Assembly (NCBI GenBank): GCA_903907955.1 | Contig: CAIVPZ010000109.1 | Location: 62,001 to 126,000 of the forward strand | Length of the DNA stretch: 64,000 nt | Source: an uncultured Acetobacteraceae bacterium | GTDB taxonomy: Bacteria; Pseudomonadota; Alphaproteobacteria; Acetobacterales; Acetobacteraceae | Direction: 5' to 3' | Part shown: positions 24,297 to 32,960 of the stretch, one piece after another | Layout: each line of letters starts with the position of its first letter | How positions within the stretch are numbered: position 1 is the stretch's first letter | Position numbers and translations under genes: made by a program | Notes under the pieces: generated by a model | The model's input: the letters and a program-made list of their open reading frames with translations, nothing else | Told to the model about the DNA's origin: nothing | The model's database searches: none

Positions 24297-25556
24297 ATGG
24301 CCGACGGCGCGTCCGTCAATGAGGCGACCATGACCGGGGCCGCGTTGCTCTCCGTCCGTCCGCCCGGTGATGCCTCGGCTGACGCGCAAGCGGCAGGGCG
24401 CGAAGCACAGTCCGGGGAGACGCCGCCGGCAACGGCCAGGGCGGCCGAGGAGCCCCATGCCGCGTTGCCGCCGGCAGCGCCGGCGCACCGTGGTGGCCGG
24501 CTGTTCACCGCTCTGTGTGCCATATTGTCGCTGGCCGGCGCGGGCGTGGCGCTGACCGCGCCGACATTCCGCCCGCACGTATTCGAGCTTGCGCGCGTCT
24601 GGCTGGGCGAGGACAGCCCGGTGCTGCGCTATCTGGCGTCGCCCGCCAGCGATGTGGCGCAATCCGTGCCGGTGCTGCCGGGCTATGCGCTCCCGGCGAA
24701 CCAGGCCTCCGCGTCGCTGGCCGCCGTGCGGGCCGAGCTGATCGCCACCTTGCGGCTGGAACTGGACGGGGTGCGGCGCGCCGCGCTCGAGCAGGCCGAG
24801 CGCGTCAAGTCGGTGAGCACTTCGGTCCAGACGGTGCAGAGCGAAGCGGTGTCGGCCCGTGGCGACGCGCGCGCCGCCACCGGCGCCGCCGCCGCGGCAG
24901 CCGCCGCCGCCGCGCGTGCCCAGGCCGATGCGGCGCGGGCGCAGGAAGCCGCGGCGCGGGCGCTGGACGGCACGCGCGACCGGTTCGACCGGCTGGACGC
25001 GCAGGTGGCGACCTTCGATGCACGCGTGCGCGCCACCGGGCTGGTGGTCACGGCCGGCCAGCTGCGCCGCGACATCGAGGCCGGGGCGCCGCTCAGCGAC
25101 GATCTGGTGGCGATCGGCAGCAGCGGTCCGCTGCCCACGCCGGTCCAGCAGGCACTGGATCAGTTGTCACGAACCGAGCGCGGCGTGCCGACGCTGCGCG
25201 ACCTTGCCGTTGGCTTCGAAACGCTGGACACGGATATCCTGGCCCACCGCCGCGGCCAGGGATCATGGTTCTCGCTGGGCGGCGTGTTCAGTGACGACAA
25301 CCCCGAGCGCGCATCGCGCGACCGGGTGCGCGCGCTGGCGGCCGAAGGGCGGTTCAGCGAAGTGGCCGACATGCTGGAGCGGTCGGAATGGGCGGAACTG
25401 TCGAAGCGCTGGATCACCCAGGTGAGGCTGCACGCTGATTCGGTGATCGCCGGGCAACTGGTCATGGCGCATGCGCTGGCGGCCTACGAGGCGAGCCAGA
25501 CAACGCCTCCGTCATGGCCGCAGGCAACGTCCAGCACGGGACGGGTGTCACAGTGA
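24297..25556 (+). CDS. Single-pass membrane protein with long alanine-rich coiled coil
   Basis: A 419-residue protein. The start is set by GGAGGAGG six bases before the ATG. A disordered A/P-rich N-terminus (1-66) precedes one membrane segment (about 68-88). A long helical region (about 140-260) rich in A, R, Q and D follows, then a C-terminal helical domain (SEVADMLERSEWAELSKRWI). The layout resembles mitofilin/COG4223-type proteins, but this is inference from architecture only. The stop overlaps the GTG of the adaptor gene. It is the first gene of the 24297-34594 run. Confidence 0.7.
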   Translation: MADGASVNEATMTGAALLSVRPPGDASADAQAAGREAQSGETPPATARAAEEPHAALPPAAPAHRGGRLFTALCAILSLAGAGVALTAPTFRPHVFELARVWLGEDSPVLRYLASPASDVAQSVPVLPGYALPANQASASLAAVRAELIATLRLELDGVRRAALEQAERVKSVSTSVQTVQSEAVSARGDARAATGAAAAAAAAAARAQADAARAQEAAARALDGTRDRFDRLDAQVATFDARVRATGLVVTAGQLRRDIEAGAPLSDDLVAIGSSGPLPTPVQQALDQLSRTERGVPTLRDLAVGFETLDTDILAHRRGQGSWFSLGGVFSDDNPERASRDRVRALAAEGRFSEVADMLERSEWAELSKRWITQVRLHADSVIAGQLVMAHALAAYEASQTTPPSWPQATSSTGRVSQ

Positions 25557-27079
25557 ACCGACGGGCCATTCGCTGGCCCGTGTTTCGCGCCGGCCTGCCG
25601 GCGGTGCTGCTGGCCTGCGGGCTGGCGACCGGGGGGCGGGCGGCGAACTGGATCGACCGCCTGCCGGTGGACGAGCCTGTCCTGCTGGCGGAGCATGCCG
25701 CGGCTCCCGCCTTGCCGCAGCCTCCGCAACGCGAGGCGCCAGCGGTCGGGCAGGGCGCGGCCGGGCCGGCATCGGCCGGTGCGCCCGGTTCAGCCGGTGT
25801 GCTCGGCACGGTCGCCGCGCTGCCCGCCCGGCTGGCCGATGCCTTGTGGGCGGTTTCCACCATGCTGGGCTTCAGCGCGCCGGCGATCCGCCAGCCGCCG
25901 GACGGCGAGGCGGTGTCCGGTGGCGAGGACCCCGCCGGGGTCGCGCCGCCGGCTGTTCCGGTTGTCGCCCCCTCGTCCCCGGCCCGGCTTGCAGCAGCCC
26001 GGCCTGATGTGACCGGGCCGGCGGCCGATGACGAGGTCGATCCGGCGCTGCTGGCCAATTTCGTCTACGACCGCGCCGAGCGCCGGCCGGACGGGTCGTT
26101 CTTCGTGCCGAAAACGCTGCAGCGGCTGTTCAACGTGCGCACCGTTCGCGCCACCGCCGCCGACGTGCCGGTGACGATCCGGCTGTCCGGCCACATCGTG
26201 CCGAACGCGCGCACGCACGGCATCGTGCAGGCAAGCCAGACCGGCCGCTTCGAGCCGCCCGAAACCGGGCTGCCGGTGCTCGGCGACAAGGTGGTGGAAG
26301 GGCAGTTGCTCGGCCTGGTGGCGCCGGCGGTGGGCGCGGTTGACCGCCAGCTGGTGCAGCGCGAGGTGGCGCGGCTCACCGCCGACATCCGGACGGAAAC
26401 CGAGAATCTGGAGCTTCTCAAGCAGTACAGCTTCGTGCTGTTCCGCGACAGCAAGATAGCCCAGGCCGAACAGCAGCTGGCCGGGCTGCGGCGCGAGCGC
26501 GAGGTGCAACTGCAGCTGCTGCAACTGCACGAGCCGCTGCGCGCGCCCACCAGCGGCGTGATCGCGCTGGCTGCCGCGGTCGCCGGCAGGATGGTCAATC
26601 CGGGCGAGGTGGTGTTCGAAATCGTCGATCCGGCGGATCTCTGGGTCGAAGCCATTGCGGCCGATCCGGCCGCCGCCGCCGATGCCACCCGGGCCCGCTC
26701 CGCCACCGCGCTGACGCCTGAAGGGCAGGCGTTGCGGCTGATCCCCGTGGGCGGCGGCGCCGCGGCAACGCCGGCCGCTTCCCCCATCCTGTTCCGCATC
26801 GAGGCGCCGCCGGAAGGGTTGCTGGTGGGGCGCCCGGTGACGGTGACGGTGCGCAGCGAGACGCGCGCGCGTCACGGCATGCCGGTGAGCCGCGAGGCGG
26901 TCACCATCGGCACCGATGGTGTCCAGGAGGTCTGGGAGCAGACCGCGCCGGAAGTGTTCCTGCCGCATCCGGTGCGCACGCAGGATATCGACGGGGCCAC
27001 CGTGCTGGTGATGGACCCGCTGGCCGACGGTGTGCACCTGGTGGTGCGCGGCGCCCGGCTGATGGCGCAACTGCAATGA
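25553..27079 (+). CDS. RND-type periplasmic adaptor (membrane fusion protein)
   Basis: A 508-residue protein starting at GTG overlapping the previous stop (GTGA). A signal peptide is followed by a long A/P-rich stretch to about residue 160. Then come a barrel-sandwich half (VTIRLSGHIVPNARTHGIVQ), a helical hairpin (VQREVARLTADIRTETENLE ... QAEQQLAGLRREREVQLQLL), the returning lipoyl half (APTSGVIALAAAVAGRMVNP) and a beta-barrel. This is the CusB/HlyD order. It should link the inner-membrane pump at 27716 to an outer-membrane channel not encoded nearby. The long disordered N-terminal insert is unusual. Confidence 0.85.
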   Translation: MNRRAIRWPVFRAGLPAVLLACGLATGGRAANWIDRLPVDEPVLLAEHAAAPALPQPPQREAPAVGQGAAGPASAGAPGSAGVLGTVAALPARLADALWAVSTMLGFSAPAIRQPPDGEAVSGGEDPAGVAPPAVPVVAPSSPARLAAARPDVTGPAADDEVDPALLANFVYDRAERRPDGSFFVPKTLQRLFNVRTVRATAADVPVTIRLSGHIVPNARTHGIVQASQTGRFEPPETGLPVLGDKVVEGQLLGLVAPAVGAVDRQLVQREVARLTADIRTETENLELLKQYSFVLFRDSKIAQAEQQLAGLRREREVQLQLLQLHEPLRAPTSGVIALAAAVAGRMVNPGEVVFEIVDPADLWVEAIAADPAAAADATRARSATALTPEGQALRLIPVGGGAAATPAASPILFRIEAPPEGLLVGRPVTVTVRSETRARHGMPVSREAVTIGTDGVQEVWEQTAPEVFLPHPVRTQDIDGATVLVMDPLADGVHLVVRGARLMAQLQ

Positions 27080-27666
27080 CGGGTGCGGGCATGAACGGCA
27101 GGTGGCTGGACGGCGTTCTGAGGTGCCTGCTCGTCCTGTTGGCGGTGGGGCTGGCCGCGCTGCCGGCGCCCGCCGGCGCCGCTCCTGCCCGGCCCTCGCC
27201 GCGCAGCGTGGTCGAGATCGGCGGCGCGAGCGTGGTGCTGGTGGCGGCCAACGACCGGATATTCGCCTTCGTCGACCGGCTGGAGGACAACGCGCCGGTG
27301 GATAACGCGGCGCTGTCGCTGGCTCTGGTTGACGGCGCCGGCCTGAAGCTGGCCCAGCTCAGTCCGCAGCGCGTCGCCGAGGGATTGTTCGTGGCGCCGT
27401 TCAGCCATGCCGGCCACCATCAGGACGCCTTCCTGGTGTCGCTGGCTTCGCCGGCCGGCAGCGGCGATGCGACGGCGTACATCGCCTATGGCAGCGAGGC
27501 GGCGCAGGATATTCCGCCGGCGGGCACCGAACTGGGCGGCCGGGCCGCCATCGCGCTGGTGGCGGGCGCCATCGGGGCGGCGGTGGCCGCCTCGGCGATG
27601 CTGCTGATGCGCAACCGGCGGCGGCGGGCGGCGGCGCCGCCCGACCGCTCGGCGCTGGTCGTTTGA
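27076..27666 (+). CDS. Exported Ig-like protein with C-terminal membrane anchor
   Basis: A 196-residue protein. A signal peptide (to about residue 36) leads to a beta-rich domain (RSVVEIGGASVVLVAANDRI ... FAFVDRLEDNAPVDNAAL, QRVAEGLFVAPF), then a single membrane segment (about 155-177) and a basic tail (MRNRRRRAAA). The domain resembles the small Ig-like modules found beside heavy-metal RND pumps (inference). Its start overlaps the adaptor stop by four bases, and the pump starts 49 bases after it, so it is probably an accessory of the pump. Confidence 0.7.
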   Translation: MTGAGMNGRWLDGVLRCLLVLLAVGLAALPAPAGAAPARPSPRSVVEIGGASVVLVAANDRIFAFVDRLEDNAPVDNAALSLALVDGAGLKLAQLSPQRVAEGLFVAPFSHAGHHQDAFLVSLASPAGSGDATAYIAYGSEAAQDIPPAGTELGGRAAIALVAGAIGAAVAASAMLLMRNRRRRAAAPPDRSALVV

Positions 27667-27715
27667 TGATGGTCATGCGAACCAGCCGCCGCCGGGCTGG
27701 CTGAACCGGGGCAGC

Positions 27716-30700
27716 ATGTTCCAGGCGATCGTCGGTTTCAGCCTCCGCCAGCGCCTGTTCGTTCTGGTGGTGACGGCCATTCTGGTCGGGTGGGGGGCGC
27801 TGACCGCGCGCGACCTGCCGATCGAGTTGCTGCCCGAGACGCGGCCTCCCGCGGTGGTCATCCTCGCCGAGGCGCCCACCCTGGCAGCCGAGGATGTCGA
27901 GCGGCTGGTCACCCTGCCGATCGAGGCGGCGATGCAAGGCCTGCCGGGCGCAACCGGTCTGCGCAGCGCGTCCAACGCCGCCGCGAGCCGGGTGCAGGTG
28001 CTGTTCGCCTGGGGCACCGATCCCTACCGCAATCGCCAGCTGGTCAGCGAGCGGCTGGCGGTGCTGCACGGACAATTGCCGGAAGGGGTGGTGCCGCTGC
28101 TGGCGCCCCGGTCCAGCGCCACCGGGACCATCGTGGAGATGGCGGTGACCGGCAGCGCCGGCCCGATGGCGCTGCGCGAATACGTCGACTGGGTGCTGCG
28201 GCCCCGGCTGCTGGCGGTCGAAGGGGTGTCGGAGGTCTCGGTCATCGGCGGCGAGGTGCGGACCTACCGGTTCACGCCGCGGCCGCTGCTGATGGCGGAC
28301 AGGGGCGTCACCCTGGCCGAGGTGGAACGCACCCTGGCGGCGTTCGGCGGCGCCGGCGATGGCAGCCTCGATGACATGCGCAGCCTGGTGGTGGCGTATC
28401 GCCTGGGCGCGCCGGTGCTGCTCGGCCAGCTTGGCGACGTGGCCTTCGCGCCGCGGGTGAAGCAGGGCGACGGCACCTTCAACGGCAGGCCCTCGGTCAA
28501 CGTCCAGATCGTCCGCCAGCCCGACGCCAACACGGTCGACGTGGCGGGGCGCATCGCCGCGGCGCTGGATGGGCTGCGGGGCACCGCTCCGGCGGGGGTG
28601 GTGCTCGGCCAGATCTCCTACAATCAGGCCGACATGATCCGCGGGGCGATCGGCAATCTCGGCCGCCTGCTGCTCGAGGCGGCGATCCTGGTGGCCGTGG
28701 TGCTGCTGGTGTTCCTGGCCGATCCGCGGCCGGCCGCGGTCTCGCTGCTGGCGATCCCGGTTTCGCTGCTGGTCAGCGCCATCGTGTTCAGCATGATGGG
28801 CCTGAGCCTCAACACCATGACGCTGGGCGGGATCGCCATCGGGCTGGGCGAACTGGTCGACGATTCGGTTGTGGACGTCGAGAACATCCTGCGCCGGCTG
28901 GGCGGCAACCGGAAGCCCGCGCCGCCCGCGCCCGCGCCGGTGCCGGTGGTCATCGCCAGGGCGTCGCAGGAGGTGCGGTCGGGCATCGTGCATGCCACGG
29001 CCATCATCATGCTGGTCTGCCTGCCGCTGCTGGCCATGCCGGGGCAGCCCGGGCGGCTGTTCGCGCCGCTGGCGATCGCCTACATCGTCGCCATCCTGGC
29101 CAGCCTGCTGGTGTCGGTCACCCTGACCCCGGTGCTCGCCTCCTACCTGTTTCCGCGTATGCGGGGACTGGAGCAGGACCATCTCGGGCGTTTCGCCCGC
29201 TGGCTGCGCCAGCGCCACGAGCGCCTGCTGGTGCGGGTGCTCGACCGGCCACGCAGCACGCTCGCCTTTGCCGTGCTGGCGGTGGTGGCGTCGATGGCGA
29301 GCCTGCCGTTCCTGCCGCGTTCCTTCCTGCCGCAGTTCAACGAGGGCAACGTCACCGTCCGGCTGCTGCTCAACCCGGGCCTGTCGGCCGGCGAATCGTT
29401 CCGGATCGGTCACCTGGCCGAACAGATCCTGATGCAGATTCCGGAAGTGAAGGCGATGTCGCGGCGCAGCGGCCACGACGAGGCCGATATCGGCCTCGAG
29501 CCGGTGAAGGGCAACGAGATGCCGCTGCGCATCCAGCTCGACCAGGGCCGCAGCCTCCAGGAGCTGATGGCCGAAATCCGCCGCCGGCTGGCGATCTTCC
29601 CGGCCGACCTGGAGGTGAGCCAGTTCCTGGAGCACCGGGTGGAGGCGCAGGACAACATGGTGCGCGGCCAGATGGTGGTGAAGCTGTTCGGCCCCGACCT
29701 GCCGGCGCTGCGCACGCTGGCCGCCGGCCTGCGCGATCAGATGGCGCGGGTGAAGGGGCTGACGGACGTGGCGCTGGAGCAGCAGGGCGCGGCGCCGCAG
29801 CCGCGCATCGCCATCGACGCCGCGCACGCCCGGCTGGCCGGCGTCACGCCGGCGCAGATCAGCGCCATCCTGGCCGGATTCGCCAATGGGCACACGGTTT
29901 CGCAGGTGGCCGAGAACGGGCGGCGATTCGACGTGACGGTGCGGCTTGCCGACGAGGACCGCACGCCGGAAGCGCTGGCCCGGGTGCTGATCGACAGCCC
30001 GGCCGGCCGGGTGCCGCTGTCCTCCTTCGCCACCCTGACATCGACCACCGGCCCGGGCCGCATCCTGCGCGAGAACGGCGAGCGCCGGGTCGCGGTGATG
30101 GCCAATCTCGAGGGGGGCGCGGACACTACCCGGGTGGCGGCGCAGGTGCGCGACATCATCGCCCGGACGGCGCTGCCGGCGGGCATCCATGCCGAACTGG
30201 CGGGCGACTTCACGCTCGGCGAGCAGGGGCGCCGGGTGCTGGCGGTGCTCGGTTCGCTGGCGATCGTGCTGATCTTCGTGGTGCTGCAGCAACGCTTCCG
30301 CTCCATCGTGCTGAGCCTGATCGTCATGGGCAGCATTCCGCTGGCACTGGTGGGCAGCGTGGCCGCGGTGTGGATCGCCGGGCTCGATCTCAACCTTGCC
30401 GCCATCATCGGCGGCATCGCGGTGACCGGGCTGGCGGTGCGCAACTCGCTGCTGAAGGTCAGCCATTTCATCAACCTGCATTTGCATGAGGGGATGAATG
30501 CCGGCCGCGAGCTGGTGCTGCGCGGCGCCAACGAGCGGCTGATTCCGGTGCTGCTGACCGCCTGCGCCGCCGGGGCGGCGCTGCTGCCGCTGCTGTTCGC
30601 CGCCGGCGTCACCGGGGCGGAGATATTGCATCCGGTGGCGGTGGCGGTTTTTGGCGGGTTGATCAGCGCGACCTTGCTTGACACCTTCACCACGCCGATG

Positions 30701-30778
30701 CTGTTCGAGCGCTTCGGCATCGGCGCCCTCGACAGGATGATCGCGACCCATGCCGGGCTGGCGCATGAGACGTTTTAA
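27716..30778 (+). CDS. HME-type RND efflux permease
   Basis: A 1020-residue inner-membrane pump of the CusA/CzcA branch. The N-terminus (FSLRQRLFVLVVTAILVGWG, then LPIELLPETRPPAVVILAEA) and the SEVSVIGGEVRTYRF block are typical, as are two sets of membrane helices separated by large periplasmic loops. The proton-relay helix TM4 carries GELVDDSVVDVENILRRL with E379, D382 and D383. Substrate is normally a metal cation or a small molecule; the usual methionine clusters of Cu/Ag pumps are not evident. It works with the adaptor at 25553. Confidence 0.93.
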   Translation: MFQAIVGFSLRQRLFVLVVTAILVGWGALTARDLPIELLPETRPPAVVILAEAPTLAAEDVERLVTLPIEAAMQGLPGATGLRSASNAAASRVQVLFAWGTDPYRNRQLVSERLAVLHGQLPEGVVPLLAPRSSATGTIVEMAVTGSAGPMALREYVDWVLRPRLLAVEGVSEVSVIGGEVRTYRFTPRPLLMADRGVTLAEVERTLAAFGGAGDGSLDDMRSLVVAYRLGAPVLLGQLGDVAFAPRVKQGDGTFNGRPSVNVQIVRQPDANTVDVAGRIAAALDGLRGTAPAGVVLGQISYNQADMIRGAIGNLGRLLLEAAILVAVVLLVFLADPRPAAVSLLAIPVSLLVSAIVFSMMGLSLNTMTLGGIAIGLGELVDDSVVDVENILRRLGGNRKPAPPAPAPVPVVIARASQEVRSGIVHATAIIMLVCLPLLAMPGQPGRLFAPLAIAYIVAILASLLVSVTLTPVLASYLFPRMRGLEQDHLGRFARWLRQRHERLLVRVLDRPRSTLAFAVLAVVASMASLPFLPRSFLPQFNEGNVTVRLLLNPGLSAGESFRIGHLAEQILMQIPEVKAMSRRSGHDEADIGLEPVKGNEMPLRIQLDQGRSLQELMAEIRRRLAIFPADLEVSQFLEHRVEAQDNMVRGQMVVKLFGPDLPALRTLAAGLRDQMARVKGLTDVALEQQGAAPQPRIAIDAAHARLAGVTPAQISAILAGFANGHTVSQVAENGRRFDVTVRLADEDRTPEALARVLIDSPAGRVPLSSFATLTSTTGPGRILRENGERRVAVMANLEGGADTTRVAAQVRDIIARTALPAGIHAELAGDFTLGEQGRRVLAVLGSLAIVLIFVVLQQRFRSIVLSLIVMGSIPLALVGSVAAVWIAGLDLNLAAIIGGIAVTGLAVRNSLLKVSHFINLHLHEGMNAGRELVLRGANERLIPVLLTACAAGAALLPLLFAAGVTGAEILHPVAVAVFGGLISATLLDTFTTPMLFERFGIGALDRMIATHAGLAHETF

Positions 30779-30882
30779 GCTGCGGGAACGGGCATTCGGA
30801 TGAGTTCACTGGCACTGAAGCTTCGGTTGCGCGGGGGCGGGTTCCGGCAAAGCCATGCGGTCGGGCAGGAGGCGCCGCGCCG

Positions 30883-31851
30883 GTGACGGTCTGGCGGATC
30901 GCCCCGGCGGCGCTGCTGCTGGCTGGCCTGTCCATCGGGACCGGCCATGCGGCCGCGCTGCGTCCGCAGGCGCTGCTCGAGGCGGCGCTGTCCGGGCTGG
31001 CGCCGGCGCCGCTTGCCGGCGGTGCCTGGTCCGCGCTGGGCCGCGAGGCCCTGCTCGGGGCGTTGTGCGCGCCGCGCGATGGTCCGCTGCTGCGGGTTGC
31101 CCTGACCACCCGCCCACCGAGCCGCTGGCAGCACACCGCCTGCGTCGCCGTGGCGGCCGCGGCGCTGTCCGACCGGGTGGTCGGCCACCAGGTGCTGCTG
31201 GGGTTCGGCGGGGCGTCGGCGCCGCCGCTCACCGCCGCGCTGCTGTACCGCGCGCTGGCTGCCCGCGTGCCGGATTCGGCGGGCGGGCTGGCGCCCAACC
31301 GCGCGACAAGCTGGCGCGTGCTCGATCCGTCGCTGCCCGATGCCCCGATCCGTGTGCTGCTGCCGGCGGACGGCACCGCCGAGGCGCGCATCCTGCGCGA
31401 ACTGGTGTTGTACGGCGGCTGCGTCGCCGCGTCGGCGCGGGCGGCCCGCCCGCTGCTGGCGGAGGGGTGCATGGCGCAGTGCGGCGACCTGCGCGGTGAC
31501 GTGGCGGCTGCGCGGGCGACGCCTGAACACGGTGCCGCGGCCTGGCTGCGCGAGGCCGGGCCGTCCGCGGTGGCGCTGGTCGGGCTGGCGACGGTGGCCG
31601 CGGAGCCGGAACTGGAGAACGCGCTGCCGCTGGACGGGGTGGCGCCGGGCCTCGCCAGCTTCGCCGACGGGAGCTATCGGGCGGCGCTGCCGGTGCATCT
31701 GCTGGTGCTGCAGGCCGGCGCCGCGGCCGAGGCGGCGGATGCGGTGCGCGCGCTGACGGCGGAGAGCGCCATCGGCCCGTCCGGTACGTTGGCGCGGCGC
31801 GGCCTGGCGGCGTTGCCGGCGGCCGGGCGCGTGCGGCTGCGGACGGAGTGA
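30883..31851 (+). CDS. PstS-like exported solute-binding protein
   Basis: A 322-residue protein from a GTG start, with a signal peptide (to about residue 24). The fragment APNRATSWRVLDPSLPDAPI followed by RVLLPADGTAEARI matches the hinge region of PstS-type binding proteins (ITKWNDP...LPDxPIxVVxRxDGSGT), but the phosphate-ligand SGT residues are changed. Four cysteines lie in the second half (GGCVAAS, GCMAQCGD). There are no transport permease genes beside it, so an uptake role is unlikely. It stands 104 bases after the pump gene and overlaps or nearly abuts the next gene. Confidence 0.65.
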   Translation: MTVWRIAPAALLLAGLSIGTGHAAALRPQALLEAALSGLAPAPLAGGAWSALGREALLGALCAPRDGPLLRVALTTRPPSRWQHTACVAVAAAALSDRVVGHQVLLGFGGASAPPLTAALLYRALAARVPDSAGGLAPNRATSWRVLDPSLPDAPIRVLLPADGTAEARILRELVLYGGCVAASARAARPLLAEGCMAQCGDLRGDVAAARATPEHGAAAWLREAGPSAVALVGLATVAAEPELENALPLDGVAPGLASFADGSYRAALPVHLLVLQAGAAAEAADAVRALTAESAIGPSGTLARRGLAALPAAGRVRLRTE

Positions 31852-31862
31852 GGGAACCGCGC

Positions 31863-32960
31863 ATGCGCAGCCAGGGCCGCCCGGGACGGGGCATGATCCG
31901 CGCGCTTGCCATGGCGGCGCTGCTGCTCGGGGCGCCGGCGGCGCACGCGGCTTCGCCCGGCGCCACCGTGACGGGGGTGCTGGAGATCGCCGGCAAGCAG
32001 GTGCCGCTGCCGCCCGGGGCGTGGGAAGTGGCGGCAACCGGCGAACAGCCGGCCACCGCGGAGCAGGCGCCCTTTGGCGTGGTGCGCTCCGCCATTCTGC
32101 TGCTGCGCGACGGCGAACGGGTGCGCGCGCTGCTGGAGGTCAATGCCAACGACATCGCGGTGAGCGGCGGCTGGGCATCGCCCTGCGGCAACGATCCGCT
32201 GCCGCCCCAGCGGCGGTTGCTCTACCGCAGCCAGTATGACGCCGCCTGTGCCGAAACCGGGGCGGTGCGTCCGGACAGCGCCGGCCCGCCGGCCTGGCAG
32301 GAGACGCGCACCGCCATCGCGCGGGCCGGGCTGCAACTGCCCGAGACCATGCTCACCGCCATCGCGCTGTGCGCCGACCGGCAGGATTTCCTCGAGGTGC
32401 GCCTGCACCTGCGCGAGGTGCCCGGGGCCGACGAAGCGGCGCGGCAACAGGCGCTGCTGGACTGGGCGACGACGTACGCCGCGCTGCTGGACGAAGGGTT
32501 GTCGCGCCGCATCGGCCGGCTGGTGCTGGACTGGCCCGGCCGGGCGGCGCTGTTGCAGGATTCGCCGGTGCTGGACCGGCGGCTGCTGCGCATCGAGGCG
32601 ATGCGCGCCAGCGGTGCCATCACGCCGGCCGAGGCGGCGGCACAGGAACTGGCCGTGGTGCAGGAGGTGCCGATGAGTGCCGTGGACCCGCACCCGCGCA
32701 TCACACTGTGGACCCAGATCAGCTACCAGCTGATCAACTTCGGCACCGCCTACAGCGTGACCCGGGATGTGCCGCTGTCGGTGGGCATCGCGGCGAGCGA
32801 ATATCTCGCTTACAGCTGGCTGGCGACGGCCAATGACGCACGCTGGGCGGACATCGAAAGCGCGGTGATGCCGCAGCCGCTGCCGATGCCGGCGCTGCAG
32901 CATCTTGGCACCCCGGTGGACAATACCGGGCGATCCGGATTGATGGCGTTGGTGCCATGA
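31863..32960 (+). CDS. Exported protein with DUF2061-like C-terminal module, paralogue 1
   Basis: About 365 residues. The ATG at 31863 has GAGGG upstream; a GTG at 31848 overlapping the previous stop is an alternative. A signal peptide precedes LEIAGKQVPLPPGAWEV, which is repeated in the next gene. The middle part has LLEVNANDIAVSGGW and PPAWQETRTAIARAGLQLPE. The C-terminal region ITLWTQISYQLINFGTAYSV, then GIAASEYLAYSWLATANDAR, looks like a DUF2061-type membrane hairpin. Cysteines occur at CGNDP and CAETG. Function is unknown. Confidence 0.68.
   Translation: MRSQGRPGRGMIRALAMAALLLGAPAAHAASPGATVTGVLEIAGKQVPLPPGAWEVAATGEQPATAEQAPFGVVRSAILLLRDGERVRALLEVNANDIAVSGGWASPCGNDPLPPQRRLLYRSQYDAACAETGAVRPDSAGPPAWQETRTAIARAGLQLPETMLTAIALCADRQDFLEVRLHLREVPGADEAARQQALLDWATTYAALLDEGLSRRIGRLVLDWPGRAALLQDSPVLDRRLLRIEAMRASGAITPAEAAAQELAVVQEVPMSAVDPHPRITLWTQISYQLINFGTAYSVTRDVPLSVGIAASEYLAYSWLATANDARWADIESAVMPQPLPMPALQHLGTPVDNTGRSGLMALVP

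Noticed and set aside
27401-30766. 1121-codon open frame on the minus strand
   Set aside because: Antisense to the RND pump gene; histidine/glutamine-rich low-complexity product without domains.
30800-30886. 28-codon frame between the RND pump and the PstS-like gene, ending as GTGA on the next start
   Set aside because: The overlap is suggestive of a leader peptide, but there is no clear ribosome-binding site and the product is basic low complexity.
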